A stretch of 64,000 bases of DNA from Nocardia arthritidis (GCF_011801145.1 NZ_CP046172.1:7564001-7628000); one strand, 5' to 3'; positions 42,234 to 51,450 are shown, numbered from the stretch's first letter. Notes: generated from the sequence alone by a model not told the origin. Made by a program: numbers and translations.

Positions 42234-43367
42234 ATGGCCGACGTGCCTATGAGCGAGCTTTCGGTCACCTCTGCCGCCCTACTCGGCTTCGCCGGAGATT
42301 TGAGAAATACCGGCGAAAGCCTACTGCGCAACACGTCGAGGATATCGTCGATGTTGTCACTTCCAGGTGACGCCTCCGGCCTCCTGGAGACTTTGACCTC
42401 CTCATTCCAAAATTTCCGGGATCGAGTATCAGCACTCGGTAGGCAGAGTCACGATCAGGTCCTGACTTTCGGTAGCAATCTCGAAACTACCGTCCAAAGG
42501 TTCCAGCAACAGGACACCGCCTGGGCCAGGGCCATGACCACCGCCACGTCCTCGCTTTCGTTGCCACCACTGGACCAGACCGCAACGGACAAAATCCGAT
42601 TCAGTGGGATGCAATTTTTTGATCCCGTGGATATCCAGACGGAGAACCTCAGCGTCAAGGCCGTCGTCACCGGCGCTCACGACATCATCTCCATATTCGA
42701 TGAGCGATTGAGCCAATCGATCGGGATAAAACCAGCAGAATACTATCTCAGCCCTTTGGCTTGCGACTGGGAGCATATCCGGACCATCGGCAAGCGAATC
42801 CGGCAGCTCGGAACCAACGATTCCGTCACCGCATGGAACCTGAACAGTGGCTCGCGGTGGCTGAGCTCGAAATGGTCGGGCAAGGCCGCCGACTCCTACG
42901 CGACCACCATCAGCACCCTCGAGACTACGATTTCGCAGCGCAGTGCCGATATGGAAACCATCTCGAATACGCTGGAAAAGGGAGGCGAATGCCTGGAACG
43001 GCTGGTTTACAACCAGGCCGCGGGCGTGTCCACCGGGCTCATGGAACCGCTGAAATTGCTGGGATTTTCGCTCCCGGTCGGGGTCTGGGCCCAAGTGGCG
43101 GATCGTCCGATGAACGATGCGGTCAAGAACCAGATCACCTCGGCGATCAACACCGTGCGAACCATGGCCGACACCAGGAACACAGAGATAAAACATTTGC
43201 TGGAACGGATTCAACAGGTCTTGGCCTACGAGCCGGGAACTCGGGTCCCCGAGCCGACCGACGATCTTTTCAACCTCCCCAGCAAGATCGTGGCAGATTT
43301 GGGGACCCTTCGGTACGGATACAAGAACAACGTATGGTGGGAACACAGCCTTGCATCCACCCTCTGA
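42234..43367 (+). CDS. WXG100-like (ESAT-6 superfamily-like) protein
   Basis: A 377-residue, mostly helical protein. Residues 205-265 contain W-S-G (214-216) in the setting WSGKAADSYATTISTLE, the pattern of WXG100/ESX substrates; a first helical bundle covers about 10-110. No C-terminal toxin domain and no clear YxxxD/E secretion tail were seen, so type VII export is an inference. Start ATG 42234 follows GGGGGGG. The gene has more A/T in third positions than neighbours. First gene of a three-gene operon with an unrecognised protein and a lipoprotein. Confidence 0.72.
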   Translation: MADVPMSELSVTSAALLGFAGDLRNTGESLLRNTSRISSMLSLPGDASGLLETLTSSFQNFRDRVSALGRQSHDQVLTFGSNLETTVQRFQQQDTAWARAMTTATSSLSLPPLDQTATDKIRFSGMQFFDPVDIQTENLSVKAVVTGAHDIISIFDERLSQSIGIKPAEYYLSPLACDWEHIRTIGKRIRQLGTNDSVTAWNLNSGSRWLSSKWSGKAADSYATTISTLETTISQRSADMETISNTLEKGGECLERLVYNQAAGVSTGLMEPLKLLGFSLPVGVWAQVADRPMNDAVKNQITSAINTVRTMADTRNTEIKHLLERIQQVLAYEPGTRVPEPTDDLFNLPSKIVADLGTLRYGYKNNVWWEHSLASTL

Positions 43368-44007
43368 ACCTCCGATTCCCGACAATGTCGTGGCATACGG
43401 TTCCGCCGATGGGATCGTAGACAAAGCCGAGGCGGCCGCGAACTGGTCGGAGGCCGGATACGTAGCCGCCTACTTCGATATGAAAGGTTTCGACTTCGCC
43501 TCGGAACTATTCGACTTCTACATCGGGAACAACGGTCCCGATGCCCGATACACGATGACTGCCGACCAAGTCCGAAAGGTATTGAAAACCGGCGACGTCA
43601 GAGACAAGGCCAGAGTCGGCCTCGACCGCATCAAGGACATAGTGAAGGCCGATCCTCGAATTGGTTCCAGAGAAGTAACAACCGACTGGATCCTGACCTA
43701 TCCGACCGACGACTCGGATATCGCGAACGCTTTGGGACACTTTTCGATCGCGGTTGGCAGCGATGTCAAGGTCGAACAAAAAGATGGCGATAGCAGATTA
43801 CTGGCCCACATCGATTGCGTGGTATACATCTATGATTACTATAATTTCGACCAAGCCCGCCAATTCGACACCGACCTCATATACAGCCTGAAAACCAATA
43901 TCGACGCCGATATGAGGCAGTTGGAAGCGGCCGGGTGGGCCCGCAGCTTCCGTGTCAGCGGCAATACGAGAAATATCGTGCCTATGTCCTGGGAAGGGTA
44001 CCTGTGA
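43351..44007 (+). CDS. Unrecognised 218-residue protein of the WXG-like operon
   Basis: No family recognised. The start is probably TTG 43351, preceded by GGTGGGA, which lies inside the end of the WXG-like gene; a GTG at 43390 is an alternative. The first third is acidic/helical. From about residue 128 there is a beta-rich region (LGHFSIAVGSDVKVE), an aromatic stretch (VVYIYDYYNFD) and an end with GWARSFRVSGNTRNI. There is no signal peptide or membrane helix. It could be an effector or chaperone working with its neighbours. It overlaps the lipoprotein gene (GTGA). Confidence 0.62.
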   Translation: MHPPSEPPIPDNVVAYGSADGIVDKAEAAANWSEAGYVAAYFDMKGFDFASELFDFYIGNNGPDARYTMTADQVRKVLKTGDVRDKARVGLDRIKDIVKADPRIGSREVTTDWILTYPTDDSDIANALGHFSIAVGSDVKVEQKDGDSRLLAHIDCVVYIYDYYNFDQARQFDTDLIYSLKTNIDADMRQLEAAGWARSFRVSGNTRNIVPMSWEGYL

Positions 44008-44450
44008 GACGCGCTCTCGCACTTCTGCTACCGGCCGCTTTCCTGCTCATCGGATGCAAGGCCGAATTCGGTGAGAAGTCCGCTCCGGACGAGCTGGCCA
44101 AATGCGCGAATATCCACTTCGCTGCCGCACCGCATGTTGCCGCGCAGCACTTCGCCGCCGACTTCGGGGCGGGTCGAACAGTGTCCGCCATCGTCGACGT
44201 CCCGCAGGACCAGGTGGCGCCCTTCCAGCAGCTCTCCGCGTTGGGTCGATTCACTCCCGGTGTGCCGCCTGAGTGGCGGTCGGAGCACTGGATGGACTCG
44301 GCCGTGGCAGACGCTCTGAAGGCCGATACCGGAAATATCCAATTCAACGACTACCATCCCCCCTTCCCGGCTCGATGGATCGTCATCCACGACAGCGGAA
44401 ACGACCAACGGCGGATCTTCATCAAGGCGTACTGCGAAGGCGACGCCTGA
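44004..44450 (+). CDS. Predicted lipoprotein of the WXG-like operon
   Basis: A 148-residue protein with a signal peptide ending in the lipobox LLIGC (Cys18). The mature part carries two further cysteines (near residues 34 and 144) and no known domain. Start GTG 44004 is fixed by GGAAGGG six bases upstream and overlaps the preceding stop, showing translational coupling. An immunity or surface-partner role for the operon's other products is a guess. Confidence 0.72.
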   Translation: MRRALALLLPAAFLLIGCKAEFGEKSAPDELAKCANIHFAAAPHVAAQHFAADFGAGRTVSAIVDVPQDQVAPFQQLSALGRFTPGVPPEWRSEHWMDSAVADALKADTGNIQFNDYHPPFPARWIVIHDSGNDQRRIFIKAYCEGDA

Positions 44451-44472
44451 TATGCGACCGAGTTGAACTCGG

Positions 44473-45639
44473 CTACTCCGTGATGATGCGGTGCGGGATG
44501 AAGGCGGAGCCGTCGTCGGTGATCGGGCCCGCGGATTCGCGGATGCCCATGCCCGCGGCCGAGTCGCCGACGATCCAGGCGCCGATGACCGGGCGCATAT
44601 CGTCGAAAAGCGGTAGGGGGTCCAGGAGTTGGTAGATGTAGCCCTCTTCGCCGTAGACGCCGCCGGTGGCGGTTTCCAGACCGGCGCCGACGATGGTCAT
44701 ATTCGCGCCCTCGCGGCCCAGCTTCGGCTTGCGAATGTATTCGGTGAGCTCGTGCGGCGCATCGATGTAGGCGGGCAACAGATTCGGATGGCCGGGATAC
44801 ATCTCCCACAGCACCGCGAGGATGGATTTGTTGCTCAGCAACGTCTTCCACAGCGGTTCGATCCACATGGTCTGCGGCAGACTCGACACCACCCGCTTGC
44901 CGAAGTCGTCGTCCAGCGCCCACTCCCACGGATAGAGCTTGAAGATCGCCTCGATCGGCGCCTCGGCCAAATCGACGAAACGCTCGAGCTCCGAATCGAA
45001 TCCGACCTCCTCGATGGGTAGCGCGACGGTATCGAAACCCGCCTCGGCGGCGGTCTCCTGCATATAGGCGGTGGTCACATTGTCCTCACCGCTGGAATCC
45101 GCGCCCGACCAGCTGAAGTGCAGCTGGGCGCCGGGCAGGATGTCGCGCAACACCTTCCAGCGATCGACCAACTGCTCGTGCAGCGAATTCCATTGGTCCC
45201 CACCGGGATAGGAGTCGGTGAGCCAATGCCACTGCACGATCGCCGCCTCCAGTAGCGAGGTGGGCGTATCGGCGTTGTACTCCAACAGTTTCGGCGGCCG
45301 CCGCCCGTCGTAGCGCAGATCGAAGCGGCCGTACACGTGCGGGTCCCGGCGTCGCCACGATTCGGCGATCGGTTCCCAACTCCATTCGGGCAGACCGAAA
45401 TCCCTATACCGCTCGGTCAGGATGATCTGGTCCACCGCGTCCAGGCACATCGAATGCAGCAATTCGACCTGGGATTCGAGGGCGAGTATCTCGTCCATAT
45501 CGAATTCGTAGTGCACCGATTCGTCCCAGTACGGCCTCGGACGACCGGCGGCGTCCCTGGCGGGCACACCGTAGACCAGGCCCTGGCTCTGAATGGTCTG
45601 CTGCCATCCGCGCCGGGGCGCCCCGCGCACGCGTCGCAC
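44473..45639 (-). CDS. Glutathionylspermidine synthase-like ATP-grasp protein (YgiC-like)
   Basis: A 388-residue protein of the glutathionylspermidine synthase C-terminal/YgiC family, which forms amide bonds through an acyl-phosphate. Recognisable: WEPIAESWRRRDPHVYGRFDLRYDG, LLEYNADTPTSLLEAA, and PKLGREGANMTIV of the ATP-grasp core; no amidase domain. The start GTG 45639 overlaps the stop of the gene upstream as TAGTG, so the two are translationally coupled. Actinobacteria with this gene usually lack glutathione, so the true substrate is unknown. Confidence 0.85.
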   Translation of the reverse strand: MRRVRGAPRRGWQQTIQSQGLVYGVPARDAAGRPRPYWDESVHYEFDMDEILALESQVELLHSMCLDAVDQIILTERYRDFGLPEWSWEPIAESWRRRDPHVYGRFDLRYDGRRPPKLLEYNADTPTSLLEAAIVQWHWLTDSYPGGDQWNSLHEQLVDRWKVLRDILPGAQLHFSWSGADSSGEDNVTTAYMQETAAEAGFDTVALPIEEVGFDSELERFVDLAEAPIEAIFKLYPWEWALDDDFGKRVVSSLPQTMWIEPLWKTLLSNKSILAVLWEMYPGHPNLLPAYIDAPHELTEYIRKPKLGREGANMTIVGAGLETATGGVYGEEGYIYQLLDPLPLFDDMRPVIGAWIVGDSAAGMGIRESAGPITDDGSAFIPHRIITE

Positions 45640-46916
45640 TACGAGCCACCGCCGCTCTTGCTGCCGAGCCCGCCGCGCTGAATTGTGGTGCCGCTCTTGG
45701 TGGTGATGTGCGCGTTGCTCGGGCGGTCGAACGTCCCGCCGGTCGGCGGCTTGCCAACGGTGCCGGTGCCGCCGTAGTAGTACCGGTACTGCGGACTCCC
45801 GATGGGCACGATGAGCGGGAACGGGACGAACCCGTTGCTGTCGTCGACGAATCCGGGGTGCCCCGGCCCGCAATGGGGGTCGGAGTCGGGCACGACCGTC
45901 TTCTGGTCTCCCTCGAGTTTGGTGCAGTAGGCGGTCACGTTCTCGTAGTCAGGTGCCGTCGCGGTGCGGTACGCGAGATAACCACCTCCGACCAACGCCG
46001 CGACACCGACAATCGCGGCACCGCCGATCATCGCCCGTTTCCGGTTGCGCCGCTTGCCTTCCGCGGCCGCCTCGGCGGCGAGCCTGGCCTCCTCCGCGCG
46101 TTTACGAGCCTTGTCCCGAGCCCGCGATTCGGCAAGTGTCGGCGGACGCGGCTGCGTGATACCCGCCTCCTGCACCTGGATCCGACCGCGCGAGACATCG
46201 GACTTCTCCAGCGACACCGTCGGCGAATCCGCTGCCGCAAGGCTTCCCGGATCCGCGCCGATCGCATCCAGCAGAACCCCGTCCACCAGCGTCGGATTCG
46301 GCCGGTCGGCGAATGTCGATTCGGGCCGGGTCGGCCCCGGCGGCGGGTAGCTGGGATATACCGGCATCGGATCCGGGACCAGGAGCGTCGGATTCGGCGC
46401 GACCGGCTCAGCCCACCACTCCCGGTTCGCCGACTCCGAGACCTGCGGCAACAAAGGTGTCGTCGGCTCAGGAGAAGGCGATTCCGACGCGGCCGATTGC
46501 GAGGCAGCCGATCCGACCGCGCCCGGTTCCGGCACAACCGGTTCGCGCGAAACCGATTCGGACACCGCCGATTCCGCGGCCTGCGGCAATAACGGCGTGG
46601 TCGGTTCGGGCGCAGGCGATTCCGCAGCCGCCGATCCGGACACCGGCGATCCCGGCATCGCCGATTCGGGTGCGGATGGCTCCGGTCCAGTCGATTCGCG
46701 CGCGGCCGATTGGGGCAGCCCCCGCTCCGCGGCCACTGAATCCGGTCCGACCAGTTCGCGCGCGGCCGATCGGGAGTCAGTCGATTCCCGCACCCTCGAC
46801 TCGAACGAAGTGCGCTCGGGCTCAGGCGCTTTCGCCGACCCAGAACTCCCGGATCCAGCAGCGTCGTCGCGCAACGAATCCGACCGATCCGGCATGCCGG
46901 GATCCCGTGTGCTCAT
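45639..46916 (-). CDS. Membrane protein with disordered N-terminus and YgiB-like C-terminus
   Basis: A 425-residue protein. Residues 1 to about 250 are low complexity (Ser, Pro, Glu, Ala), with an internal repeat of PEPTTPLLPQ twice. A charged coiled segment leads to one transmembrane helix (about 296-317), then an external domain with two cysteines and YYYGGTG, ending in IQRGGLGSKSGGGS. The last part resembles the DUF1190/YgiB layout; ygiB and ygiC are adjacent in E. coli as the two genes are here. Start ATG 46916. The N-terminus is likely cytoplasmic. Confidence 0.7.
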   Translation of the reverse strand: MSTRDPGMPDRSDSLRDDAAGSGSSGSAKAPEPERTSFESRVRESTDSRSAARELVGPDSVAAERGLPQSAARESTGPEPSAPESAMPGSPVSGSAAAESPAPEPTTPLLPQAAESAVSESVSREPVVPEPGAVGSAASQSAASESPSPEPTTPLLPQVSESANREWWAEPVAPNPTLLVPDPMPVYPSYPPPGPTRPESTFADRPNPTLVDGVLLDAIGADPGSLAAADSPTVSLEKSDVSRGRIQVQEAGITQPRPPTLAESRARDKARKRAEEARLAAEAAAEGKRRNRKRAMIGGAAIVGVAALVGGGYLAYRTATAPDYENVTAYCTKLEGDQKTVVPDSDPHCGPGHPGFVDDSNGFVPFPLIVPIGSPQYRYYYGGTGTVGKPPTGGTFDRPSNAHITTKSGTTIQRGGLGSKSGGGS

Positions 46917-46947
46917 CCCGTCTTGCCCCCGTTCGCCCGAAACTTCA

Positions 46948-47223
46948 TCAGCGCTCCTCGAATCCCGCCAAATCTCCCCGCGCCGCCTCCCAGTTTTCCA
47001 CGACCAGGGTGACCCTGCCCGGAGTTTCACCGGAGCGCAACAGCCCGAGCAATCGCTCGCAATTCGGCCGTGACCCCTCCGCGATCACATGCACCCGCCC
47101 ATCCCGGGCATTGGTGGCATGACCGGTCAGGCCGAGTTCCAGCGCCCGCGATCTGGTCCACCAGCGGAACCCGACGCCTTGCACCCGACCATGCACCCAA
47201 GCGCTAAGTCGGACAGCCTCCAT
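46948..47223 (-). CDS. acyP: Acylphosphatase
   Basis: A 91-residue acylphosphatase that hydrolyses carboxyl-phosphate bonds. The phosphate loop GRVQGVGFRWW with the catalytic Arg and the downstream Asn (THGHATNARDGRV region) are present. The ATG 47223 lies five bases after GGAGGG and overlaps the stop of the OsmC gene (TGATG). In M. tuberculosis acyP is also close to smc. Confidence 0.92.
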   Translation of the reverse strand: MEAVRLSAWVHGRVQGVGFRWWTRSRALELGLTGHATNARDGRVHVIAEGSRPNCERLLGLLRSGETPGRVTLVVENWEAARGDLAGFEER

Positions 47224-47663
47224 CAACCCTCCACGGCGAAATTCAGCGTCACCTTGGTACCCGCCTTCAGCGTCCGGCCGACGGTGCATGCCCTGTCGAC
47301 CGCGCGCTGCACGGTGACCAGCAACCGCTCCCGATCCTGTTCGCTTAGCTCCGACAGATCCAGCTCGAACTCCTCGTCGAGCTGCGGGTACAGCTCGTTC
47401 TCCCGGTCGGCGTCGCCGGAGACGTGGATCGTCGCGTCGAAGTTGTCGCCGAGTTTGCGGCTGAGCGAGAAGTCCGCGCTCAACCCGGTGCAGCCCGCCA
47501 GCGCGATCTTCAACAGTTCACCGGGGGTGAAGCGGCCGGGGACACCCTGCGAGCCGATCAACACCTCGGCGCCGCGCGAACTGCGCCCGATGTACTCGCG
47601 GGTGCCGGTGCGCTCGACCCATAGGGAGGTGGGGACAGTGGTGGGTGCGGTCTGCTCGGACAT
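47223..47663 (-). CDS. OsmC family protein
   Basis: A 146-residue member of the OsmC/Ohr peroxiredoxin-like family, corresponding to M. tuberculosis Rv2923c. The resolving half carries the conserved cysteine in ALAGCTGLSADFSL and the second in RACTVGRTLKAG. These thiol peroxidases reduce organic hydroperoxides. Upstream of, and coupled to, acyP. Confidence 0.9.
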   Translation of the reverse strand: MSEQTAPTTVPTSLWVERTGTREYIGRSSRGAEVLIGSQGVPGRFTPGELLKIALAGCTGLSADFSLSRKLGDNFDATIHVSGDADRENELYPQLDEEFELDLSELSEQDRERLLVTVQRAVDRACTVGRTLKAGTKVTLNFAVEG

Positions 47664-47855
47664 GCTCTCGATCCTGCCATTTGAGTAGGTATGGCTGCAT
47701 GCCCGCTGTCCCGCCTCCCCGCGCTTTCAGGCCAGACTCGTGTGCCACACCGGCTGCGTCGGCGACCGGCGGCTGAGACGCTGGTCCAGTTGGCCCGTAC
47801 CCGATGAGTTACCCATGTTGTCGCGAAATCAGATGTTGCGTCGGATTCCCATCAC

Positions 47856-48563
47856 TCACTCCTGGAAGCGGTAGCCCATGCCCGCCTCGGTCAGCAGATG
47901 CTTGGGATGCGAGGGATCATCTTCCAGCTTGCGCCGCAGCTGCGCGAGATACACACGGAGATAATGGGTTTCGGTCGCGTAGGAGGGTCCCCACACCTCG
48001 CGTAGCAGTTCGCGCCTGCCCACCAGCTTGCCCTTGTTGCGGACCAGCATCTCGAGCATGCCCCATTCGGTGGGGGTCAGGTGCACCGTCTCACCGTTCT
48101 TGGTGACCTTCTTGGCGGCCAAGTCGACGGTGAACGACGCGGTCACCACCACCGGGTCGGCGGTGTCGGCGTCGGTGGCGCCGCGGCGCACCGCGGCCCG
48201 CAGCCGGGCGAGCAGTTCGTCCATACCGAACGGTTTGGTGACGTAGTCGTCGGCGCCCGCGTCCAGCGCCTCGACCTTGTCGGCCGAATCGGTGCGCGCC
48301 GAGAGCACGATCACCGGCGCGGTCGACCAGCCGCGAAGTCCGGCCAGCACCTCGATGCCGTCCATATCGGGCAGGCCGAGGTCGAGGATCACGACGTCCG
48401 GATGTTTGTCGGCGGCGGCACGCAGCGCCGCGGCGCCGGTGGCCGCGGTGATCACCTCATATCCGCGAACCGACAGGTTGATGCGCAGCGCGCGCACGAT
48501 CTGCGGCTCGTCGTCGACCACCAGCACTCTGGTGGCCGGGGTTTCCTGCGTCTTATCGGTCAT
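47856..48563 (-). CDS. kdpE: Response regulator KdpE
   Basis: OmpR-type response regulator of 235 residues that activates the kdp operon. The receiver domain has VLVVDDEPQ, phosphoacceptor Asp in VVILDLGLPDMDG, and the ADDYVTKPF lysine; the winged helix is seen as LTPTEWGMLEMLVRNKGKLV and ETHYLRVYLAQLRRKLEDD. The start ATG 48563 (MTDKTQE) follows AGGAAG; the open frame reaches 19 codons farther. It follows kdpD on the same strand and is divergent from kdpFABC. Confidence 0.94.
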   Translation of the reverse strand: MTDKTQETPATRVLVVDDEPQIVRALRINLSVRGYEVITAATGAAALRAAADKHPDVVILDLGLPDMDGIEVLAGLRGWSTAPVIVLSARTDSADKVEALDAGADDYVTKPFGMDELLARLRAAVRRGATDADTADPVVVTASFTVDLAAKKVTKNGETVHLTPTEWGMLEMLVRNKGKLVGRRELLREVWGPSYATETHYLRVYLAQLRRKLEDDPSHPKHLLTEAGMGYRFQE

Positions 48564-48616
48564 CGCCGCTTCCTGTGTTGGTAGGGCTGTCCGCGTCCGG
48601 TCCATTCCCAGCGTCA

Positions 48617-51157
48617 TCATTGTTCCTGCTCGCTTTCGTCCGCGGGCAGGTCGACCAGCATGGTCAGGCCGCCGCCCGGAGTCGGTTCGGCATGCACGGT
48701 GCCGCCCATCGCCTCGACGAAGCCGCGCACCACGGACAGGCCGAGGCCGACGCCCGTGGTGTTGTCGCGATCCCCGAGCCGTTGGAACGGTTCGAAGAGT
48801 TGTTCCTCCGAGCCGGGCGGGATTCCGGGTCCGGTATCGACGACCGCGATGATCGCGCGGTCTCCGTCCCGTTCCGCGGTAACCCGCACCGGCGTGTCGC
48901 GCGGCGCGTGGCGCAGCGCGTTATCGATCAGGTTGGCGACCACGCGCTCGAGCAGGCCGGCGTCCGCGCGGACGGAAACCTCGCCGACCTCCACCTTCAC
49001 CCGGTCCATCGCGGCGCGGCGCAACCCGCGCGCACCCATCCCGACGCTCACCAGCGCCCGGTGTACGACCTCGTCCAAATAGACGGTGCGCAACTGCGGT
49101 TGGACGACGCCGACGGCGAGCCGCGACTGGTCGAGCAGATTGCCGACCAGCGCGGTGAGCTGATCCACCGATTCCTCGATGGTCTCCAGCAGTTCCGCGG
49201 TGTCCTCGGGCGAGAATTCCACGTCGTCGCTGCGCAGACTGGATACCGCGGCCTTGGCCCCGGCCAGCGGGGTGCGCAGATCGTGGCTCACCGCCGAGAG
49301 CAGCGCCCGGCGCAGCCGGTCGGCCTCCAGCAGCGCCGCCGCGGCGCTGGCCTCCTCGGCCAGGCGGGCCTGGCGAACCAGTCCGGCGGCCTGGTTGGCC
49401 ACCGCGTTCAGCACCGGCCGTTGCCCGACCTCCAGCGGTTTGCCCGCGAGCAGTAGCAGGCTGGTGGCGTCGCCCGCCTCGATGGCGATATCGGCGTCGG
49501 CCGGCCGCCGCGGCGGATCCGTCCCGGCCTCACCGACGACCGTCTCCCCGCACACCATGCTCACCGCGCGCTGCCCGTACGTCTCGCGAATCTGCTCGAG
49601 CAGATTCGGCAGATCGGCGCCGTGCAGGACCGCGCCCGCGAACATGGTGAGCAGTTCGGCCTGCCGAGATGCCTTGCGCGCCTGACGCGTTTGCTTCGCG
49701 GCCACATCGACCAGCGCCGCGACCGCCACCGCGACGATCAGCAGCACGACCGCGGTGATGAAGCTATTCGGCTCGGCGATGGTCAGGCTGTAGCGCGGAT
49801 CGGCGAAGAACCAGTTCAGCAGCAGTCCGGACAGCACCGCGGAGAAGGCCGCGGGCAGTACGCCGCCGAGCAGCGCCACCGCGACCACACCGACCACGAA
49901 AATCGCGCTGATGCCGCCGAGATCCAGTGTGCCGTCCAGGAATTCGGAGCAGATGCCGCACACGATGAACGGCACCAGCACCGAGGCCAGCCAGGCCCGC
50001 ACCGGTTGCCGCGGCCACAGCGAGTACCGGCGCAGCCCCCGATGCGCCTCCTCGTGGGTGACCATGTGCACGTCGATACGGCCGGAGCGCTGCACGACGC
50101 TCGCGCCGATGCCCTCGTCGAGGATGCGCGCCCAGCGCGAGCGCCGGGAGGTGCCGAGCACCAATTGGGTGGCGTTCACCTCGCGGGCGAATTCCAGCAG
50201 CGCGGTGGGCACGTCGTCGCCGGTGACCGTGTGCAGCGTGGCGTCCAAACTGGTGGCCAGTTCGCGCAGCCGGTTCATCCGCTCGGTCGAGACACCGGCC
50301 AGCCCGTCGCCCCGAACCACGTGCAGCACAACTAGATCCGCGCTCGACTTGGTGGCGATGCGGCTGGCCCTGCGCACGATGGTCTCGGATTCGGGACCGC
50401 CGGTCACCGCGACGACCACCCGCTCGCGGGCCTCCCACAGATCCTTGATCTTGTGGTCGGCGCGGTATTTGGCCAGCGCCGCGTCCACCTGATCGGCCAG
50501 CCACAGCAACGCCAATTCCCGCAGCGCCGTGAGGTTTCCGGGCCGGAAGTAATTGCGCAGCGCGGCATCGACCTTATCGGCGGCGTACACGTTGCCGTGG
50601 GAGAGCCTGCGCCGCAACGCCTCCGGCGTGATATCCACCAGCTCGACCTGTTCGGCCTGGCGCACGATGGCGTCCGGGACGGTCTCCTTCTGCTGGATGC
50701 CGGTGATCTGCTCGACGACGTCGTTGAGGCTCTCCAGATGCTGCACGTTCACCGTCGAGATCACGTCGATGCCCGCGTCGAGCAGTTCTTCGATGTCCTG
50801 CCAACGCTTTTCGTGCTTGCTGCCGGGAGTGTTGGTGTGCGCCAACTCATCCACCAGCACCACCGCCGGATGCCGCGCCAGCACCGCTTCGACGTCGAGT
50901 TCCGGGAAGGCGGTGCCCCGGTACGGGACCATCTTCGGCGATATCCGCTCGATTCCCTCGAGCAGTTCGGCGGTCTTGGGCCGCCCGTGCGTCTCGACCA
51001 CCGCGGCCACCACGTCGCGACCGCGCTCCAGCCGCCGGTGCGCCTCGCCGAGCATGGCGAAGGTCTTGCCGACGCCCGGCGCAGCACCGAGATAGATCCG
51101 TAGTTGTCCGCGCTTCACGCCACCATCATCGCGCGGCGCGCGTCCTGTATGGGACAC
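48617..51157 (-). CDS. kdpD: Sensor histidine kinase KdpD
   Basis: Membrane K+/turgor sensor of 846 residues. N-terminal KdpD domain with Walker A GAAPGVGKT and DELAHTN; a universal-stress-like domain; four transmembrane helices near the middle (about 395-500); GAF-like segment; HisKA with phosphoacceptor in SHDLRTPLAG; HATPase with NLIDNALRHAP and DTGPGIPPG. The start is uncertain: GTG 51157 gives an N-terminus like the mycobacterial one, GTG 51118 is 13 codons shorter. Upstream of kdpE and divergent from kdpFABC. Confidence 0.93.
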   Translation of the reverse strand: MSHTGRAPRDDGGVKRGQLRIYLGAAPGVGKTFAMLGEAHRRLERGRDVVAAVVETHGRPKTAELLEGIERISPKMVPYRGTAFPELDVEAVLARHPAVVLVDELAHTNTPGSKHEKRWQDIEELLDAGIDVISTVNVQHLESLNDVVEQITGIQQKETVPDAIVRQAEQVELVDITPEALRRRLSHGNVYAADKVDAALRNYFRPGNLTALRELALLWLADQVDAALAKYRADHKIKDLWEARERVVVAVTGGPESETIVRRASRIATKSSADLVVLHVVRGDGLAGVSTERMNRLRELATSLDATLHTVTGDDVPTALLEFAREVNATQLVLGTSRRSRWARILDEGIGASVVQRSGRIDVHMVTHEEAHRGLRRYSLWPRQPVRAWLASVLVPFIVCGICSEFLDGTLDLGGISAIFVVGVVAVALLGGVLPAAFSAVLSGLLLNWFFADPRYSLTIAEPNSFITAVVLLIVAVAVAALVDVAAKQTRQARKASRQAELLTMFAGAVLHGADLPNLLEQIRETYGQRAVSMVCGETVVGEAGTDPPRRPADADIAIEAGDATSLLLLAGKPLEVGQRPVLNAVANQAAGLVRQARLAEEASAAAALLEADRLRRALLSAVSHDLRTPLAGAKAAVSSLRSDDVEFSPEDTAELLETIEESVDQLTALVGNLLDQSRLAVGVVQPQLRTVYLDEVVHRALVSVGMGARGLRRAAMDRVKVEVGEVSVRADAGLLERVVANLIDNALRHAPRDTPVRVTAERDGDRAIIAVVDTGPGIPPGSEEQLFEPFQRLGDRDNTTGVGLGLSVVRGFVEAMGGTVHAEPTPGGGLTMLVDLPADESEQEQ

Positions 51158-51181
51158 CCGTGCCGTAACGGGGTCATGTGG

Positions 51182-51349
51182 TCAGGCATCGGCGCCACGC
51201 CCCGGACCGCGCCGCCGCGCGAAGAGCCCGGATTCGGCCCGCGCCGCCACCCGATGCGCTTGACGCTCGTAGTCGCGGGCCCCGAGCGCGCGGATCAACA
51301 GGGCGCAGCAGACGAAGCCCAGCAGAACAGCGACCGTGACCGTGGACAT
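51182..51349 (-). CDS. Small single-pass membrane protein upstream of kdpD
   Basis: A 55-residue protein with one transmembrane helix (about 3-21; VTVAVLLGFVCCALLIRAL) and a basic cytoplasmic tail. Start ATG 51349 follows GAGGAG. It lies 24 bp upstream of kdpD on the same strand, so it may be co-transcribed and could interact with KdpD; this is inferred from place only. Confidence 0.6.
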   Translation of the reverse strand: MSTVTVAVLLGFVCCALLIRALGARDYERQAHRVAARAESGLFARRRGPGRGADA

Positions 51350-51450
51350 GGCAACCCTCTCCTCAACCGATGGGAACACCGGTCGCGCTGGGAGTGGCCC
51401 GCCAGGCCGGCTCTCCACTTCTACCGCCGCGATCCAGGCAGAAGCGGGTA

